From Burkholderiaceae bacterium (GTDB lineage: Bacteria; Pseudomonadota; Gammaproteobacteria; Burkholderiales; Burkholderiaceae_E): 64,000 nt of DNA. The notes below the pieces were generated by a model. It did not search any database. It was given only the letters and a program-made list of their open reading frames with translations, and had not been told where the DNA came from. The stretch covers positions 310,001-374,000 of the forward strand of contig JACKLP010000002.1 of the NCBI GenBank assembly GCA_024235875.1, in the 5' to 3' direction. This document shows positions 17,916-27,340 of this stretch, piece by piece (within the stretch, counting starts at the first letter, position 1; every line of letters starts with the position of its first letter). Position numbers and translations under genes: made by a program.

Positions 17916-19064
17916 ATGAGTATCGTCGAAGATGCCACTGCCGAGACGAATTCGATGAGCCGCGGCATTCGGGTCAGCGGCCTCGTGCGCGAATTCGGTC
18001 CGGTTCGCGCGGTCGATGCGGTGTCGTTCGAGGTCGAGCCCGGATCGCTGACGGTGCTGCTCGGTCCTTCGGGCTGTGGCAAGTCGACCATCTTGCGACT
18101 GGTGGCCGGCCTCGACGCCGCCGACGCGGGACGAATCGAGATCGACGGGCGCGACGTGACCGGGCTCGACCCGGCTCATCGCGGCGTGTCGATGGTCTTC
18201 CAGTCGTACGCGCTATTTCCCCACCTCGATGTGCGCGAAAATATCCTCTTCGGCCTGAAAGTGCGTCGCATCGAGCGCGCCGAACGCGAGCGACGGCTGG
18301 CCGATGCGGCGCGAATCGTCGCGCTCGACGGTCTGCTGGGCCGTCGGCCGGCACAGCTTTCCGGCGGTCAGCGACAACGCGTGGCGCTGGCCCGTGCGAT
18401 CGTCTCGCAGCAGCCCGTCTGCCTGATGGACGAACCGCTGTCGAACCTCGACGCCAAGCTACGTGCCGAGATGCGCGACGAGATCCGCGACCTGCAGCGG
18501 CAGCTGGGCCTGACGATGATCTACGTCACCCATGACCAGGTCGAGGCGATGTCGATGGCCGACCGGATCGTGCTGCTTCGGGATGGGCGCATCGAGCAGG
18601 CCGGCACACCCCATACGCTCTATGAACGGCCGGGCTCGACCTTCGTGGCGCGCTTCATCGGCATGCCGCCGATGAACGTGATCGCACTCGACGCCGATTC
18701 CGAGGCCGGAGGCAGCGTGCGCAGCCTGCTCGCAGACGCGAGAGTCCCGCAAAGTGCCGCCGCCATCGGCGTACGGCCCGAGCACATGGTCGTCGGCGAC
18801 GGTGGTCTGCCCGCGACTGTGCGCTCCGCCGACTACCTCGGTGGCGAGACAGTGCTTCGAGCCCGTGTCGGCACACAGGAGATCTTCGTGAAGGTCCCCG
18901 GGCGTGCCGCTGCCCGGGCAGGACAGACCCTGCACCTGGGCTGGCGCCCCGATGACGCCTGGCCCTTCGACGCCGACGGCAATGCCCTGTCGGACGCCAC
19001 CGCGCCCGAGCCGCCCCACGACTGCGCGACTCGGACGGCAAACCCGCGTGCTGCGGGAAACTAG
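17916..19064 (+). CDS. ABC importer ATPase, UgpC/MalK type
   Basis: An ATPase of about 382 residues with Walker A 'GPSGCGKST', Q-loop 'VFQSYALFPH', signature 'LSGGQRQRVAL', Walker B 'VCLMDEPLSNLD' and the C-terminal TOBE-like regulatory domain ('GVRPEHMVV'). Three in-frame starts are possible: 17865, 17916 and 17955. The last begins right at the conserved 'MSRGIRVSGL' and none has a strong ribosome site, so the start is uncertain. It is the first gene of a five-gene importer operon; in most Ugp operons this gene comes after the permeases. Confidence 0.9.
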   Translation: MSIVEDATAETNSMSRGIRVSGLVREFGPVRAVDAVSFEVEPGSLTVLLGPSGCGKSTILRLVAGLDAADAGRIEIDGRDVTGLDPAHRGVSMVFQSYALFPHLDVRENILFGLKVRRIERAERERRLADAARIVALDGLLGRRPAQLSGGQRQRVALARAIVSQQPVCLMDEPLSNLDAKLRAEMRDEIRDLQRQLGLTMIYVTHDQVEAMSMADRIVLLRDGRIEQAGTPHTLYERPGSTFVARFIGMPPMNVIALDADSEAGGSVRSLLADARVPQSAAAIGVRPEHMVVGDGGLPATVRSADYLGGETVLRARVGTQEIFVKVPGRAAARAGQTLHLGWRPDDAWPFDADGNALSDATAPEPPHDCATRTANPRAAGN

Positions 19065-19077
19065 GAAGGAGCAAGCG

Positions 19078-20361
19078 ATGTTCAAGTCTGGATCCAGGAA
19101 GGCCATGATGGCCGTGGTTGCTGCAGGTTGGGCGGCGAGCGCACCGCTGGCCGCGCATGCCGCGACCGAACTCACGATGTACTACCCGGTCGCCGTCGGC
19201 GGGCCGTTGACCAAGATCGTCGACGGCATGGTGTCCGGATTCATGAAGGCCAATCCCGACATCAAGGTCAACGCCATCTATGCCGGCAACTACAACGACG
19301 CACGCATCAAGGCGCTGGCCGCGCTCAAGGGAGGCAAGCCGGCGCAGCTCTCGGTGATGTTCTCGATCGATCTCTTCGAGCTGATCGAGCAGGGCGCGAT
19401 CGTGCCGTTCGACGACGTGGTCAAGACGCCCGAGGAAAAAGCCTGGCTGAAGTCCTTCTATCCGACGCTGATGGAGAACGGTGTCACTGCCGGCAAGACC
19501 TGGGGCGTGCCGTTCCAGCGCTCGACGATCGTGATGTACTACAACAAGGACGCGTTCCGTGCCGCGGGCCTGGACCCCAACCGTCCGCCGTCCACCTGGG
19601 AGGAACTGGTCGCCGCCGGCAAGAAGCTGACCAAGCCCGACGGCTCGCAGTGGGGCCTGATGATCCCCTCGACCGGCTATCCGTACTGGATGTTCGGCGC
19701 GCTCGCCATGCAGTCGGGGCGCACTCTGATGGACACCGCCGGCAACAAGACCTATTTCAATGCGCCGGAGTCGGTCCGCGCGCTGAGCTTCTGGCGCGAG
19801 CTCGGTGCCAAGCACAAGGTCATGCCCGAGGGCGTGATCGAGTGGGGCACGCTGCGCCAGAACTTCCTCGAGGGCCGCACCGCGATCATGTGGCACTCGA
19901 CGGGCAACCTGACGGCCGTGAAGAAGGCGGCCAAGTTCGACTTCGGCGTGGCGATGCTGCCGGCCGGCAAGCGTCGGGGAACGCCGACGGGCGGCGGCAA
20001 CTTCTACCTCTTCAAGAAATCCAGCGACGCCGAGAAGGCCGCCGCGCTCAAGCTCGTGCGCTACATGACCGATCCGCAACGCTCCGCCGAGTGGTCGGTG
20101 AAGACCGGCTACATGGGCATCAGCCCCGCCGCCTACCAGACCGAGCAGCTCTCGGGCTACGTCAAGACCTTCCCGCCTGCCGCGGTGGCGCGCGACCAGC
20201 TCCAGTATGCGACCGCCGAGCTCGCGACCTTCCAGGCCGGTCGGGTGCGCAAGTCGCTGGACGACGCGATCCAGGCGGCACTCACCGGCTCGAAGTCGCC
20301 CCAGGCGGCGCTCGACGCGGCCCAGGCCGAGGCCGATCGCCTGCTCAAGAGCTATCGCTGA
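19078..20361 (+). CDS. Extracellular solute-binding protein family 1, UgpB-like
   Basis: A 427-residue periplasmic protein with a signal peptide ending near 'AAHAATEL' and a strong AAGGAG site before the ATG at 19078. Conserved features are 'ELTMYYPVAVGGPLTKIVDGMVSGF' (in parts) and 'QRSTIVMYYNKDAF'. The opening and the 'PWGVPFQRSTIVMYYNK'-like region fit the glycerol-3-phosphate/glycerophosphodiester and sugar group. It delivers ligand to the two permeases encoded downstream. Confidence 0.92.
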   Translation: MFKSGSRKAMMAVVAAGWAASAPLAAHAATELTMYYPVAVGGPLTKIVDGMVSGFMKANPDIKVNAIYAGNYNDARIKALAALKGGKPAQLSVMFSIDLFELIEQGAIVPFDDVVKTPEEKAWLKSFYPTLMENGVTAGKTWGVPFQRSTIVMYYNKDAFRAAGLDPNRPPSTWEELVAAGKKLTKPDGSQWGLMIPSTGYPYWMFGALAMQSGRTLMDTAGNKTYFNAPESVRALSFWRELGAKHKVMPEGVIEWGTLRQNFLEGRTAIMWHSTGNLTAVKKAAKFDFGVAMLPAGKRRGTPTGGGNFYLFKKSSDAEKAAALKLVRYMTDPQRSAEWSVKTGYMGISPAAYQTEQLSGYVKTFPPAAVARDQLQYATAELATFQAGRVRKSLDDAIQAALTGSKSPQAALDAAQAEADRLLKSYR

Positions 20362-20392
20362 GCAGGCAAGCGAAGATCGGGGTCGACGAGCG

Positions 20393-21277
20393 ATGGCAAG
20401 ACCGCCACGCCTGATGGCCCATGTGCACGGATGGCTGCTGTTGATGCCGGCAGCCATCCTGCTCGTGGCCTTCACGCACTATCCCACCGTCGGCACGCTG
20501 ATCCAGAGCCTCTACAGCAAAGGCAGCGTGATCCGGCCCTCACGCTTCATCGGCGCCGGCAACTACGCGGCGATGATCGAGGATCCTGTCTTCTGGAAAG
20601 TGTTCGCGAACAATCTCTGGTTCGCGCTCGGCACGATCCCGGCTTCGATCGCGCTCGCGATCGCGATGGCCTTGATCGTCGACCGGGCCATGCCCGGGCG
20701 CGCCTTGATGCGCATGGCCTTCTTTACGCCCACCGTGCTGCCGATGATCGCGGTGGCCAACATCTGGCTGTTCTTCTACACCCCCGAGATCGGGCTGATC
20801 GACCAGATCCTGTCGGTGTTCGGGGTGCAGGGCCACAACTGGCTCGGTAGCGCCGACACCGTGATGGGCGCGATCGTCGCGATGACGATCTGGAAGGAAG
20901 CGGGCTTCTTCATGATCTTCTATCTCGCCGGGCTGCAGACGATCTCGCCCGAGCTGTCCGAAGCCGCCCGCCTCGAAGGTGCGTCGCGCTGGCATTACTT
21001 CCGGCGCGTGCTGTTTCCGTTGCTGATGCCCACGACGGTCTTCGTGTTCATCAACGCGTCGCTGAATTCATTCAAGCTGGTCGATCACCTGTTCGTGCTG
21101 ACCAAGGGCGGGCCCGACAACGCGAGCAACCTGTTGCTCTACTACATCTATGAGACGGCCTTCTCGTACTTCGATTCGAACTATGCGGCGGCGCTGACCA
21201 TGGTCTTGCTGTTGCTGCTGGGGGCGCTTGCGCTGGCCCAGTTCTTCACCCTGGACAAGCGCACGCACTTCCGATGA
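20393..21277 (+). CDS. ABC importer permease, UgpA/MalF type
   Basis: A 294-residue permease with six predicted membrane helices. The EAA loop reads 'EAARLEGASRWHYFRRVLFP', which docks on the ATPase. 'GPDNASNLLLYYIYETAFSYFD' is a typical late loop of UgpA-like proteins. The start chosen is ATG before 'ARPPRLMAHVHGW'; the longer reading overlaps the binding-protein gene. The stop overlaps the next start as ATGA. Confidence 0.92.
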   Translation: MARPPRLMAHVHGWLLLMPAAILLVAFTHYPTVGTLIQSLYSKGSVIRPSRFIGAGNYAAMIEDPVFWKVFANNLWFALGTIPASIALAIAMALIVDRAMPGRALMRMAFFTPTVLPMIAVANIWLFFYTPEIGLIDQILSVFGVQGHNWLGSADTVMGAIVAMTIWKEAGFFMIFYLAGLQTISPELSEAARLEGASRWHYFRRVLFPLLMPTTVFVFINASLNSFKLVDHLFVLTKGGPDNASNLLLYYIYETAFSYFDSNYAAALTMVLLLLLGALALAQFFTLDKRTHFR

Positions 21278-22098
21278 CTCGTCCTTACGCAAATCGCCTC
21301 GTGCCCTCGCTCGAGCTGCTGGCGGCCTGGGTGCTCGCCCTGCTGTGGGTGGCACCACTGCTCTATGCGTTCTGGGCGGCATTTCATCCACCGGCGTTCG
21401 CGATCCGCTTCGAGCCCACCGCGCCGCTGACGCTCGAGAACTTCCGGACCGCGTTGGCGCAGGCGCCTTTCCCGCGCTATGCGTTGAACACCTTCATGTT
21501 GATCGGGATCCTCTTGCCGGCGCAGCTCGTACTGGTCACGCTGGCCGCATACGCTTTCGCGCGCTATGAGTTCGCCGGCGCCCGCCTGGCCTTCGCGCTC
21601 GTGCTGGTCCAACTGATGATCACGCCCGAGATCCTGATCGTCGCCAACTACCGGACGCTCGCCTCGATCGGACTGGTCGACTCGATCGTCGGAATCGGGC
21701 TGCCCTACATGGCGAGCGCCTTCGGCATCTTCCTGCTGCGCCAGACCTTCAAGTCCACGCCCCGTGAACTGGAAGAGGCGGCGCGACTGGAAGGCTGTGG
21801 CTCGCTCGGTGTGCTGTGGCGTGTCTACGTGCCCTTGGCGAAACCCACCTATATCGCCTACGCATTGGTATCGGTCAGCCACCACTGGAACAATTTCCTT
21901 TGGCCGCTGGTCATCACGAACTCGGTCGAGACGCGACCCCTGACCGTGGGCCTGGGGGTGTTCGGCGCCCCCGAGTCCGGCGTCGACTGGTCGGTGGTCT
22001 CGGCCGCGACCCTGCTGTCGGTCGCCCCGCTGCTGGTCGCATTCGTCCTGTTCCAGCGCCAGTTCGTCCAATCCTTCATGCATGCGGGTATCAAGTGA
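21274..22098 (+). CDS. ABC importer permease, UgpE/MalG type
   Basis: A 274-residue permease with the EAA motif 'EAARLEGCGSLGVLWRVYVP' and the family C-terminus 'FQRQFVQSFMHAGIK'. It is the partner of the preceding permease; the two genes overlap by four bases. Its own stop overlaps the GTG of the next gene, so the hydrolase is translationally coupled to the importer. Confidence 0.93.
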   Translation: MTRPYANRLVPSLELLAAWVLALLWVAPLLYAFWAAFHPPAFAIRFEPTAPLTLENFRTALAQAPFPRYALNTFMLIGILLPAQLVLVTLAAYAFARYEFAGARLAFALVLVQLMITPEILIVANYRTLASIGLVDSIVGIGLPYMASAFGIFLLRQTFKSTPRELEEAARLEGCGSLGVLWRVYVPLAKPTYIAYALVSVSHHWNNFLWPLVITNSVETRPLTVGLGVFGAPESGVDWSVVSAATLLSVAPLLVAFVLFQRQFVQSFMHAGIK

Positions 22099-22949
22099 CG
22101 ACCTTGTTGAGCTGGAACGTGCAGAACGGCATCTCGGTCAGTGGCGAGCGTTCGATGAAGAACATCGCGGCGGCCATCGACCGCCATGGCGTGCCCGACT
22201 TGATCTGCCTGCAGGAGATAACCCGTGGCCTTGCCTTGAGCGCCGACGACGTGGGCCTGGACGAGGTCGCGGCGCTGAGCGCGATGTATCCGGACCACGA
22301 GCCGGTCTTTGGCGCCGCGATCGACCTGCGATTGGCCGATGGCAAGCGTGCCCAATACGGTAACCTCGTCCTGTCGCGATTGCCGGTGCTGTCGGTGCGG
22401 TGCCACCCGTTGCCGCAGCCGGCCGATCCCGGCATCCGCCAGATGCCGCGCGTGGCGATCGAGGTCACCGTTCAGGCCGACGACGGGCCGCTTCGGGTGA
22501 CCAGCACCCACCTCGACTACTTCTCCGAGCGCCAGCGGCGCGCCCAGATCGAGCGACTGCGAGAAATCCACGCCGAGGCTTGCGAGTTGGTGGCGATTCC
22601 GCCGCCATGGGCCGAGGTCGGGCCTTATGGGCGCCTGCCGCAAGCCACGCGGGCCTTGCTGTGCGGCGACCTGAACTGCACCGACGATTCCGCCGAGCAT
22701 GCCCGGCTGGTCGCACCGCAGGATCGTCCGGACGCGCGACTCTACGACGCCTGGTCGGTCCTGCATGGGGCGCGAGCCCATCCGCCGACCTGTGGCGTGC
22801 ACGATCACCGGCAGTGGCCGATGGGGCCCCACTGTCGGGACTTCTTTCTGGTCAGCGAGTCCCTGATCGACTGCCTCGTCGCGTTCAAGGTCGATGTCGA
22901 GACCGCGGCGTCGGATCACCAGCCGCTGCGACTCACGTTGAAGGGCTGA
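22095..22949 (+). CDS. Endonuclease/exonuclease/phosphatase-fold hydrolase coupled to importer
   Basis: A 284-residue protein starting at a GTG inside the permease stop (GTGA). EEP-fold catalytic elements are in order: 'LLSWNVQNG', 'LICLQEITR', 'STHLDYF', 'LCGDLNC' and 'ASDHQPLRLTL'. The fold covers phosphodiesterases, phosphatases, sphingomyelinases and nucleases. There is no signal peptide, so it acts in the cytoplasm on the imported compound or its product. In Ugp operons this slot is usually filled by UgpQ, a glycerophosphodiesterase of a different fold, so this may be a non-homologous replacement. Confidence 0.88.
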   Translation: MTTLLSWNVQNGISVSGERSMKNIAAAIDRHGVPDLICLQEITRGLALSADDVGLDEVAALSAMYPDHEPVFGAAIDLRLADGKRAQYGNLVLSRLPVLSVRCHPLPQPADPGIRQMPRVAIEVTVQADDGPLRVTSTHLDYFSERQRRAQIERLREIHAEACELVAIPPPWAEVGPYGRLPQATRALLCGDLNCTDDSAEHARLVAPQDRPDARLYDAWSVLHGARAHPPTCGVHDHRQWPMGPHCRDFFLVSESLIDCLVAFKVDVETAASDHQPLRLTLKG

Positions 22950-23076
22950 CGCCGCATCGAGGCATTCCGATGAACGAACCCACACGACCCCCGACGGCCG
23001 ATCGAGTGACCTCGTGAACGACCTGCTCGAGGACGCGGGCTGCGACGCGCTGTTCGGCGCGCCCTTGGCCTGATAC

Positions 23077-23976
23077 ATGAATCGCGCCGTCTTCTCGGTC
23101 CCGGTCCTGGCGCTTTGCTGGGGCCTGAACTGGCCCGCCGTGAAGATCGCGCTCGCCGAAGTGGCGCCGTGGACGCTGCGCACGATCGGCCTGGGCTCCG
23201 GGGCGCTGGTGCTGTTCGCATTCGCCATCGTGCGTGGGCGCTCGCTCGCGGCGCCCCGAGGGCAACGCCTGCCGCTGGCGCTCGCCGGCCTGCTGACGGT
23301 GGCCGCCTTCAATGTGCTGGTGGCCTTTGCGCAGCTCTCGGGCAGTACCTCGCGCGCGGCCATCGTCACGTTCTCGATGCCGGTGTGGGCGATCCTGCTG
23401 GCGTGGCCGCTGCTGGGCGAGCGCCCGGACGCGCGTCGGAGCGTGTCGCTCGCGCTCGGGGTGGCGGGGCTGGCCTTGCTCGGCGCGCCGCTCGCGCGCG
23501 CCCAGGGGGTGCCGGCCGGCGTCTGGTTCGCGCTGGCGGCCGGCGCCTGCTGGGCGGCCGGCACGATCGTCACCAAGCGTTGGCCCGTGGCCGCCAGCCC
23601 GATCACGGTCGCCGCCTGGCAACTGCTGGTGGGTGCATTGGCAGCCGGCGTCGGCATGCTCTGGTTCGAGGGCGTGCCGGTGCCAAAGCGCCTGAGCACC
23701 GACGCGATGCTGGCGCTCGCCTTCCACATCGTGCTGGCGCAGGCGCTGGCCTATTTCCTGTGGTTCGAGGTGATTTCGCGCCTGCCGGCCGGCATCGCGG
23801 CGCTGGGCACGCTGCTGGTGCCCGTGGTCGGCGTATCGGGCGCGATGACGCTCCTGGGCGAGCGTCCCTCGGGCTTCGATCTGGCCGGATTCGTGTTGAT
23901 CACCGCGGCAGCGGCGCTCGCGCTGCTGCCGCGCAGGCGGATCAGACTTCGGCCGCCAGCTCGCAGGCCTGCTTGA
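23077..23976 (+). CDS. EamA-family (DMT) transporter
   Basis: A 299-residue membrane protein with ten predicted helices in two EamA repeats. 'VLALCWGLNWPAVKIAL' opens the first and 'ALAYFLWFEVISRLPAGIAALGTLLVPVVG' (in parts) lies in the second. Such proteins usually export amino acids or other small metabolites. Its 3' end overlaps the end of the convergent flavoenzyme gene by 35 bp. Confidence 0.9.
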   Translation: MNRAVFSVPVLALCWGLNWPAVKIALAEVAPWTLRTIGLGSGALVLFAFAIVRGRSLAAPRGQRLPLALAGLLTVAAFNVLVAFAQLSGSTSRAAIVTFSMPVWAILLAWPLLGERPDARRSVSLALGVAGLALLGAPLARAQGVPAGVWFALAAGACWAAGTIVTKRWPVAASPITVAAWQLLVGALAAGVGMLWFEGVPVPKRLSTDAMLALAFHIVLAQALAYFLWFEVISRLPAGIAALGTLLVPVVGVSGAMTLLGERPSGFDLAGFVLITAAAALALLPRRRIRLRPPARRPA

Positions 23977-25978
23977 TCGCGCGCTTGGCGTCGAGTTCCG
24001 CCGCCTCGAAGGCGCCGCCCACCAGCGTCGACTTCACGCCGCGCGCCAGCAACTCGTCGTGCAGCGAACGCAGGGGCTCCTGGCCGGCACAGACGATCAC
24101 GGTATCGACATCGAACAGCCGTGGCTCGCCATTGACGCGGGTGTGCAGGCCGGCGTCGTCGATCTTCAGGTATTCGACGCCGGCCACCAGGTTCACGCCG
24201 CGCCGCGCCAGTGTCATGCGATGGGTCCAGCCGGTGGTCCGGCCAAGTGTGCGGCCGAGCGCGTCGGGCTTGCGCTGCATCAGGTAGACGGCACGCTCGG
24301 CCTTCTCGACCTGCGGCACCACGCCGGTGACGCCACCGCGCGGATGGTTCTCGAAGTCGATGCCCCACTCGCGGGCGAAGGTGGGGATGTCGAGCGACGC
24401 CGACTTGCCCGCATGCGACACCAACTCGGCCACGTCGAAGCCGATGCCGCCGGCACCGATGATCGCGACCTTGCTGCCCACGGGCCGGCGGCCGAGGATC
24501 ACGTCGATGTAGCCGGCGACCATCGGGTGGTCGATGCCGGGGATCGCGGGCGTGCGCGGCGTGATGCCGGTGGCCACGACGACCTCGTCGTAGCCGCCAT
24601 CGGCCAGCATGTCGGCGCTCACGCGGGTGCCCAGCTTCAGTTCCACGCCACGCGTCTCGATCATCTTGCCGAAGTAGCGCAGCGTCTCGCTGAACTCTTC
24701 CTTGCCGGGAATGCGCCGGGCCAGGTTGAACTGGCCGCCGATCTCGGCGGCCGCATCGAACAGCGTGACCCGATGGCCACGCGAGGCCGCCACATTGGCG
24801 TAGGCCAGCCCCGCGGGTCCGGCTCCGACGATGGCCACGCGCCTGGGTTCGGCCGTCGGCAGGTAGTTCAGGCGGGTCTCGTTGCAGGCGCGCGGATTGA
24901 CCAGGCAGCTCACCTGCTGGCGTCCGCCGAAGGTGTGGTCGAGGCAGGCCTGGTTGCATGCGATGCAGGTGTTGATCTCGTCTTCTCGACCCGCGAGTGC
25001 CTTGTTCACGAGCTCGGCGTCGGCCAGCATCGGGCGGGCCATCGACACGATGTCGGCATGACCGGCGGCGAGCACGTCCTCGGCCACCTGCGGCATGTTG
25101 ATCCGGTTGCTGGTGATCATCGGCACGCCGAGCTCGCGACGCAGCCGGCCGGTCACGCTGGCGAACGCGGCGCGCGGCACCATGGTCGCGATCGTGGGTA
25201 CCGGCGCTTCGTGCCAGCAGAAGTGGGTGCTGATGATGTTGGCGCCGGCGGCCACGATGGCCTTGCCCAGCGACACCACCTCGTCCCAGGCGAGGCCGCC
25301 TTCGAGCATGTCCATGGCCGAGATCCGGAACACCAGGATGAACTCGGGCCCGACCGCCTCGCGTACGCGCCTGACCACCTCGACCGGAAAACGCATCCGG
25401 TTCTCCCATGACCCGCCCCACGAGTCATTGCGCAGGTTGGTCTTCTGCACGAGGAAGGTGCTGATCAGGTAGCCGGCCGAGCCGATGATCTCGACGCCGT
25501 CGTAGCCGGCCCGCTGGGCGAGCGCCGCGCAATTGGCGAAGTCGGCGATCTGCTTCTCGATGCCGGCTTCATCGAGCACGTTCGGCGCGAAGCGCGCGAT
25601 GCGTGATTTCACGCCCGAGGGCGACACGCATTCGGGCGTGGTGGCGATGGGGCCCGAGTGCAGGATCTGCATGCAGATCTTCACGTCGGGGTCGGCCGCA
25701 TGAACCGCCTCGGTGATCAGCCGATGCTGCTCGGCCTCTTCGGGCGCGGAGAGCTTGGAGCCGTAGCCGCCTTCGCGATTGGGCGCGATGCCGCCGGTGA
25801 TGATCATGCCAACACCGCCGCGCGCGCGCTCCGCGAAATAGGCGGCCATGCGTTCGAAGCCGTCGGGCGCTTCTTCCAGGCCCGTGTGCATCGAGCCCAT
25901 CAGGGCCCGATTCTTCAGGCGCGTGAAGCCGAGCTCGAGCGGGGAGAACAGGTGGGGGTAGCGTTGCTCGCCGATCAT
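23942..25978 (-). CDS. 2,4-dienoyl-CoA reductase-like FMN/FAD iron-sulfur oxidoreductase
   Basis: A 678-residue enzyme of the FadH/trimethylamine-dehydrogenase type. An N-terminal OYE-like FMN barrel starts 'YPHLFSPLELGFTRLKNR'. The 4Fe-4S cysteines are in 'CIACNQACLDHTF' plus a fourth 11 residues on ('VSCLVNPRA'). FAD- and NADPH-binding Rossmann motifs are 'VAIVGAGPAGLAYA' and 'VAIIGAGGIGFDVAE'. It would reduce dienoyl-CoA intermediates during beta-oxidation of unsaturated acids. The start ATG at 25978 follows AGGA; an in-frame ATG 51 bases upstream is less likely. Confidence 0.93.
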   Translation of the reverse strand: MIGEQRYPHLFSPLELGFTRLKNRALMGSMHTGLEEAPDGFERMAAYFAERARGGVGMIITGGIAPNREGGYGSKLSAPEEAEQHRLITEAVHAADPDVKICMQILHSGPIATTPECVSPSGVKSRIARFAPNVLDEAGIEKQIADFANCAALAQRAGYDGVEIIGSAGYLISTFLVQKTNLRNDSWGGSWENRMRFPVEVVRRVREAVGPEFILVFRISAMDMLEGGLAWDEVVSLGKAIVAAGANIISTHFCWHEAPVPTIATMVPRAAFASVTGRLRRELGVPMITSNRINMPQVAEDVLAAGHADIVSMARPMLADAELVNKALAGREDEINTCIACNQACLDHTFGGRQQVSCLVNPRACNETRLNYLPTAEPRRVAIVGAGPAGLAYANVAASRGHRVTLFDAAAEIGGQFNLARRIPGKEEFSETLRYFGKMIETRGVELKLGTRVSADMLADGGYDEVVVATGITPRTPAIPGIDHPMVAGYIDVILGRRPVGSKVAIIGAGGIGFDVAELVSHAGKSASLDIPTFAREWGIDFENHPRGGVTGVVPQVEKAERAVYLMQRKPDALGRTLGRTTGWTHRMTLARRGVNLVAGVEYLKIDDAGLHTRVNGEPRLFDVDTVIVCAGQEPLRSLHDELLARGVKSTLVGGAFEAAELDAKRAIKQACELAAEV

Positions 25979-26155
25979 CGAATCATCCTGTGTGGATTCC
26001 GGGCCGGGTAGGAGGCCGCCGACAGGCAAATGTAGCCCATCCCCGTACCGCTCAGGATTGCCGGCATGCCACCAGGAAGTGCGTCGTGGCCGCCGGCGCC
26101 GACTGCTCGTTCATGGCTGGCCGATCGATCGCCGGCCGAGCGCTCGCTGGCCGAA

Positions 26156-27058
26156 TCAGCGCCGGGTTTCGCTGCGTGCGAGCCAGATCGTGGCGAGCAC
26201 GATCACGGTGCCGCCGATCAGCGTTGCCGCGGTGGGGATGTTGCCGAACAGCACGATCCCCAGCAGCGACGACCAGACCAGGTCGAGGAAGCGCAGCGGT
26301 TGCACCACCGACAGGTCGGCCAGCGACATCGCCCGCGTCAGGCACCAATGCCCGGCCGTGCCGCAGAAGCCGGCGAGCATGGTCAGCAACAACTCGCGCA
26401 GGCTGGGCGTGTGCCAGAACATGATCGCCATCGGTATCGTGAAGAGGGTGATCGTGAGGTTCTGCCAGGCCACGATGGTGTCGGTCGAATCGCTGCGGGT
26501 GAGCCACTTGGTGATCAGGAAGGTGGCGGCCCAGAACGGCACCGACGAGAGCATCACCAGGCTCCAGAACAACGAGCCCTGGCCGCTGATGTTCGGTGAC
26601 AGCAAGACCACGACGCCACCCAGGCCCACGAAGGCGGCCACCCAGCGCGCCGGGCGGACCTTCTCGCCCAGGAAAAGCGCCGAGCCGATCAGCACCACGA
26701 TCGGCGACGTGAACAGGATTGCGATCGCGTCGGCCAGCGGCACGTACTTGAGCGAGACATAGAACAGCGTGATCGCGATGCCCTGCGCGAAGCCGCGCCA
26801 CAGCTGCCCGGGCAGGTTGCGCGGCTTGAGCCAGGCCAGCCCGCGCAGCATCAGCGGCAGCGCCAGCACCAGGCCGAACAGGTAGCGAAAGAACTGCCCC
26901 ACGAACGGATCGAGCGTCTGGACCGCCAGCCGCATGCTCGCGTTCATGCCGACGAGCCCGATGCTCGCGGCCACGGCCCAGCCGATCGCGCGCGCGACCT
27001 GCTGCGATCTTTCGGTGGGTGTCGGGGCCGGTTGTATCGGGCGGGTGGAAGCAGTCAT
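26156..27058 (-). CDS. EamA-family (DMT) transporter
   Basis: A 300-residue protein with about ten membrane helices in two EamA repeats. 'QFFRYLFGLVLALPLML' lies in the first repeat, and 'VVQPLRFLDLVWSSLLGIVLFG' (read in parts) near the end is typical of the S-adenosylmethionine/RhaT-like DMT group. I start at 'MTASTRPIQ', because the upstream in-frame extension is polar and runs across the divergent intergenic region. Substrate unknown. Confidence 0.9.
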   Translation of the reverse strand: MTASTRPIQPAPTPTERSQQVARAIGWAVAASIGLVGMNASMRLAVQTLDPFVGQFFRYLFGLVLALPLMLRGLAWLKPRNLPGQLWRGFAQGIAITLFYVSLKYVPLADAIAILFTSPIVVLIGSALFLGEKVRPARWVAAFVGLGGVVVLLSPNISGQGSLFWSLVMLSSVPFWAATFLITKWLTRSDSTDTIVAWQNLTITLFTIPMAIMFWHTPSLRELLLTMLAGFCGTAGHWCLTRAMSLADLSVVQPLRFLDLVWSSLLGIVLFGNIPTAATLIGGTVIVLATIWLARSETRR

Positions 27059-27340
27059 GCGAGCCGTTTGCGTGAGCCGGGCCGCGCCGACGACAAAGGC
27101 TCGAGGCGACCTGGGGCCACCGATCATAGCGGGCCGGCCCTGTTGTCGTTGGCGCGTGATCGGCTTTTCGGCACCGATCGATCGGCCCGGATGGAACCCG
27201 TGGGCATGACCGGTGCGCGGGGCGCTGGTAACCTGCGCGGGCAGCCGGACCGAGGCCGGCACCGATCACCCGCAGCCCGACGACGTACCGATCGGGACGC
27301 CGCCTCGGCGTCTTCCCGCCCCCAAGATGAAGGCCCATCC

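Noticed and set aside
22970..23073. Two tiny frames (15 and 19 codons) joined by a GTGA overlap before the EamA gene
   Set aside because: Too short to judge, no ribosome site for the first, no similarity recognised. They may be a remnant of a lost gene but cannot be supported as coding.
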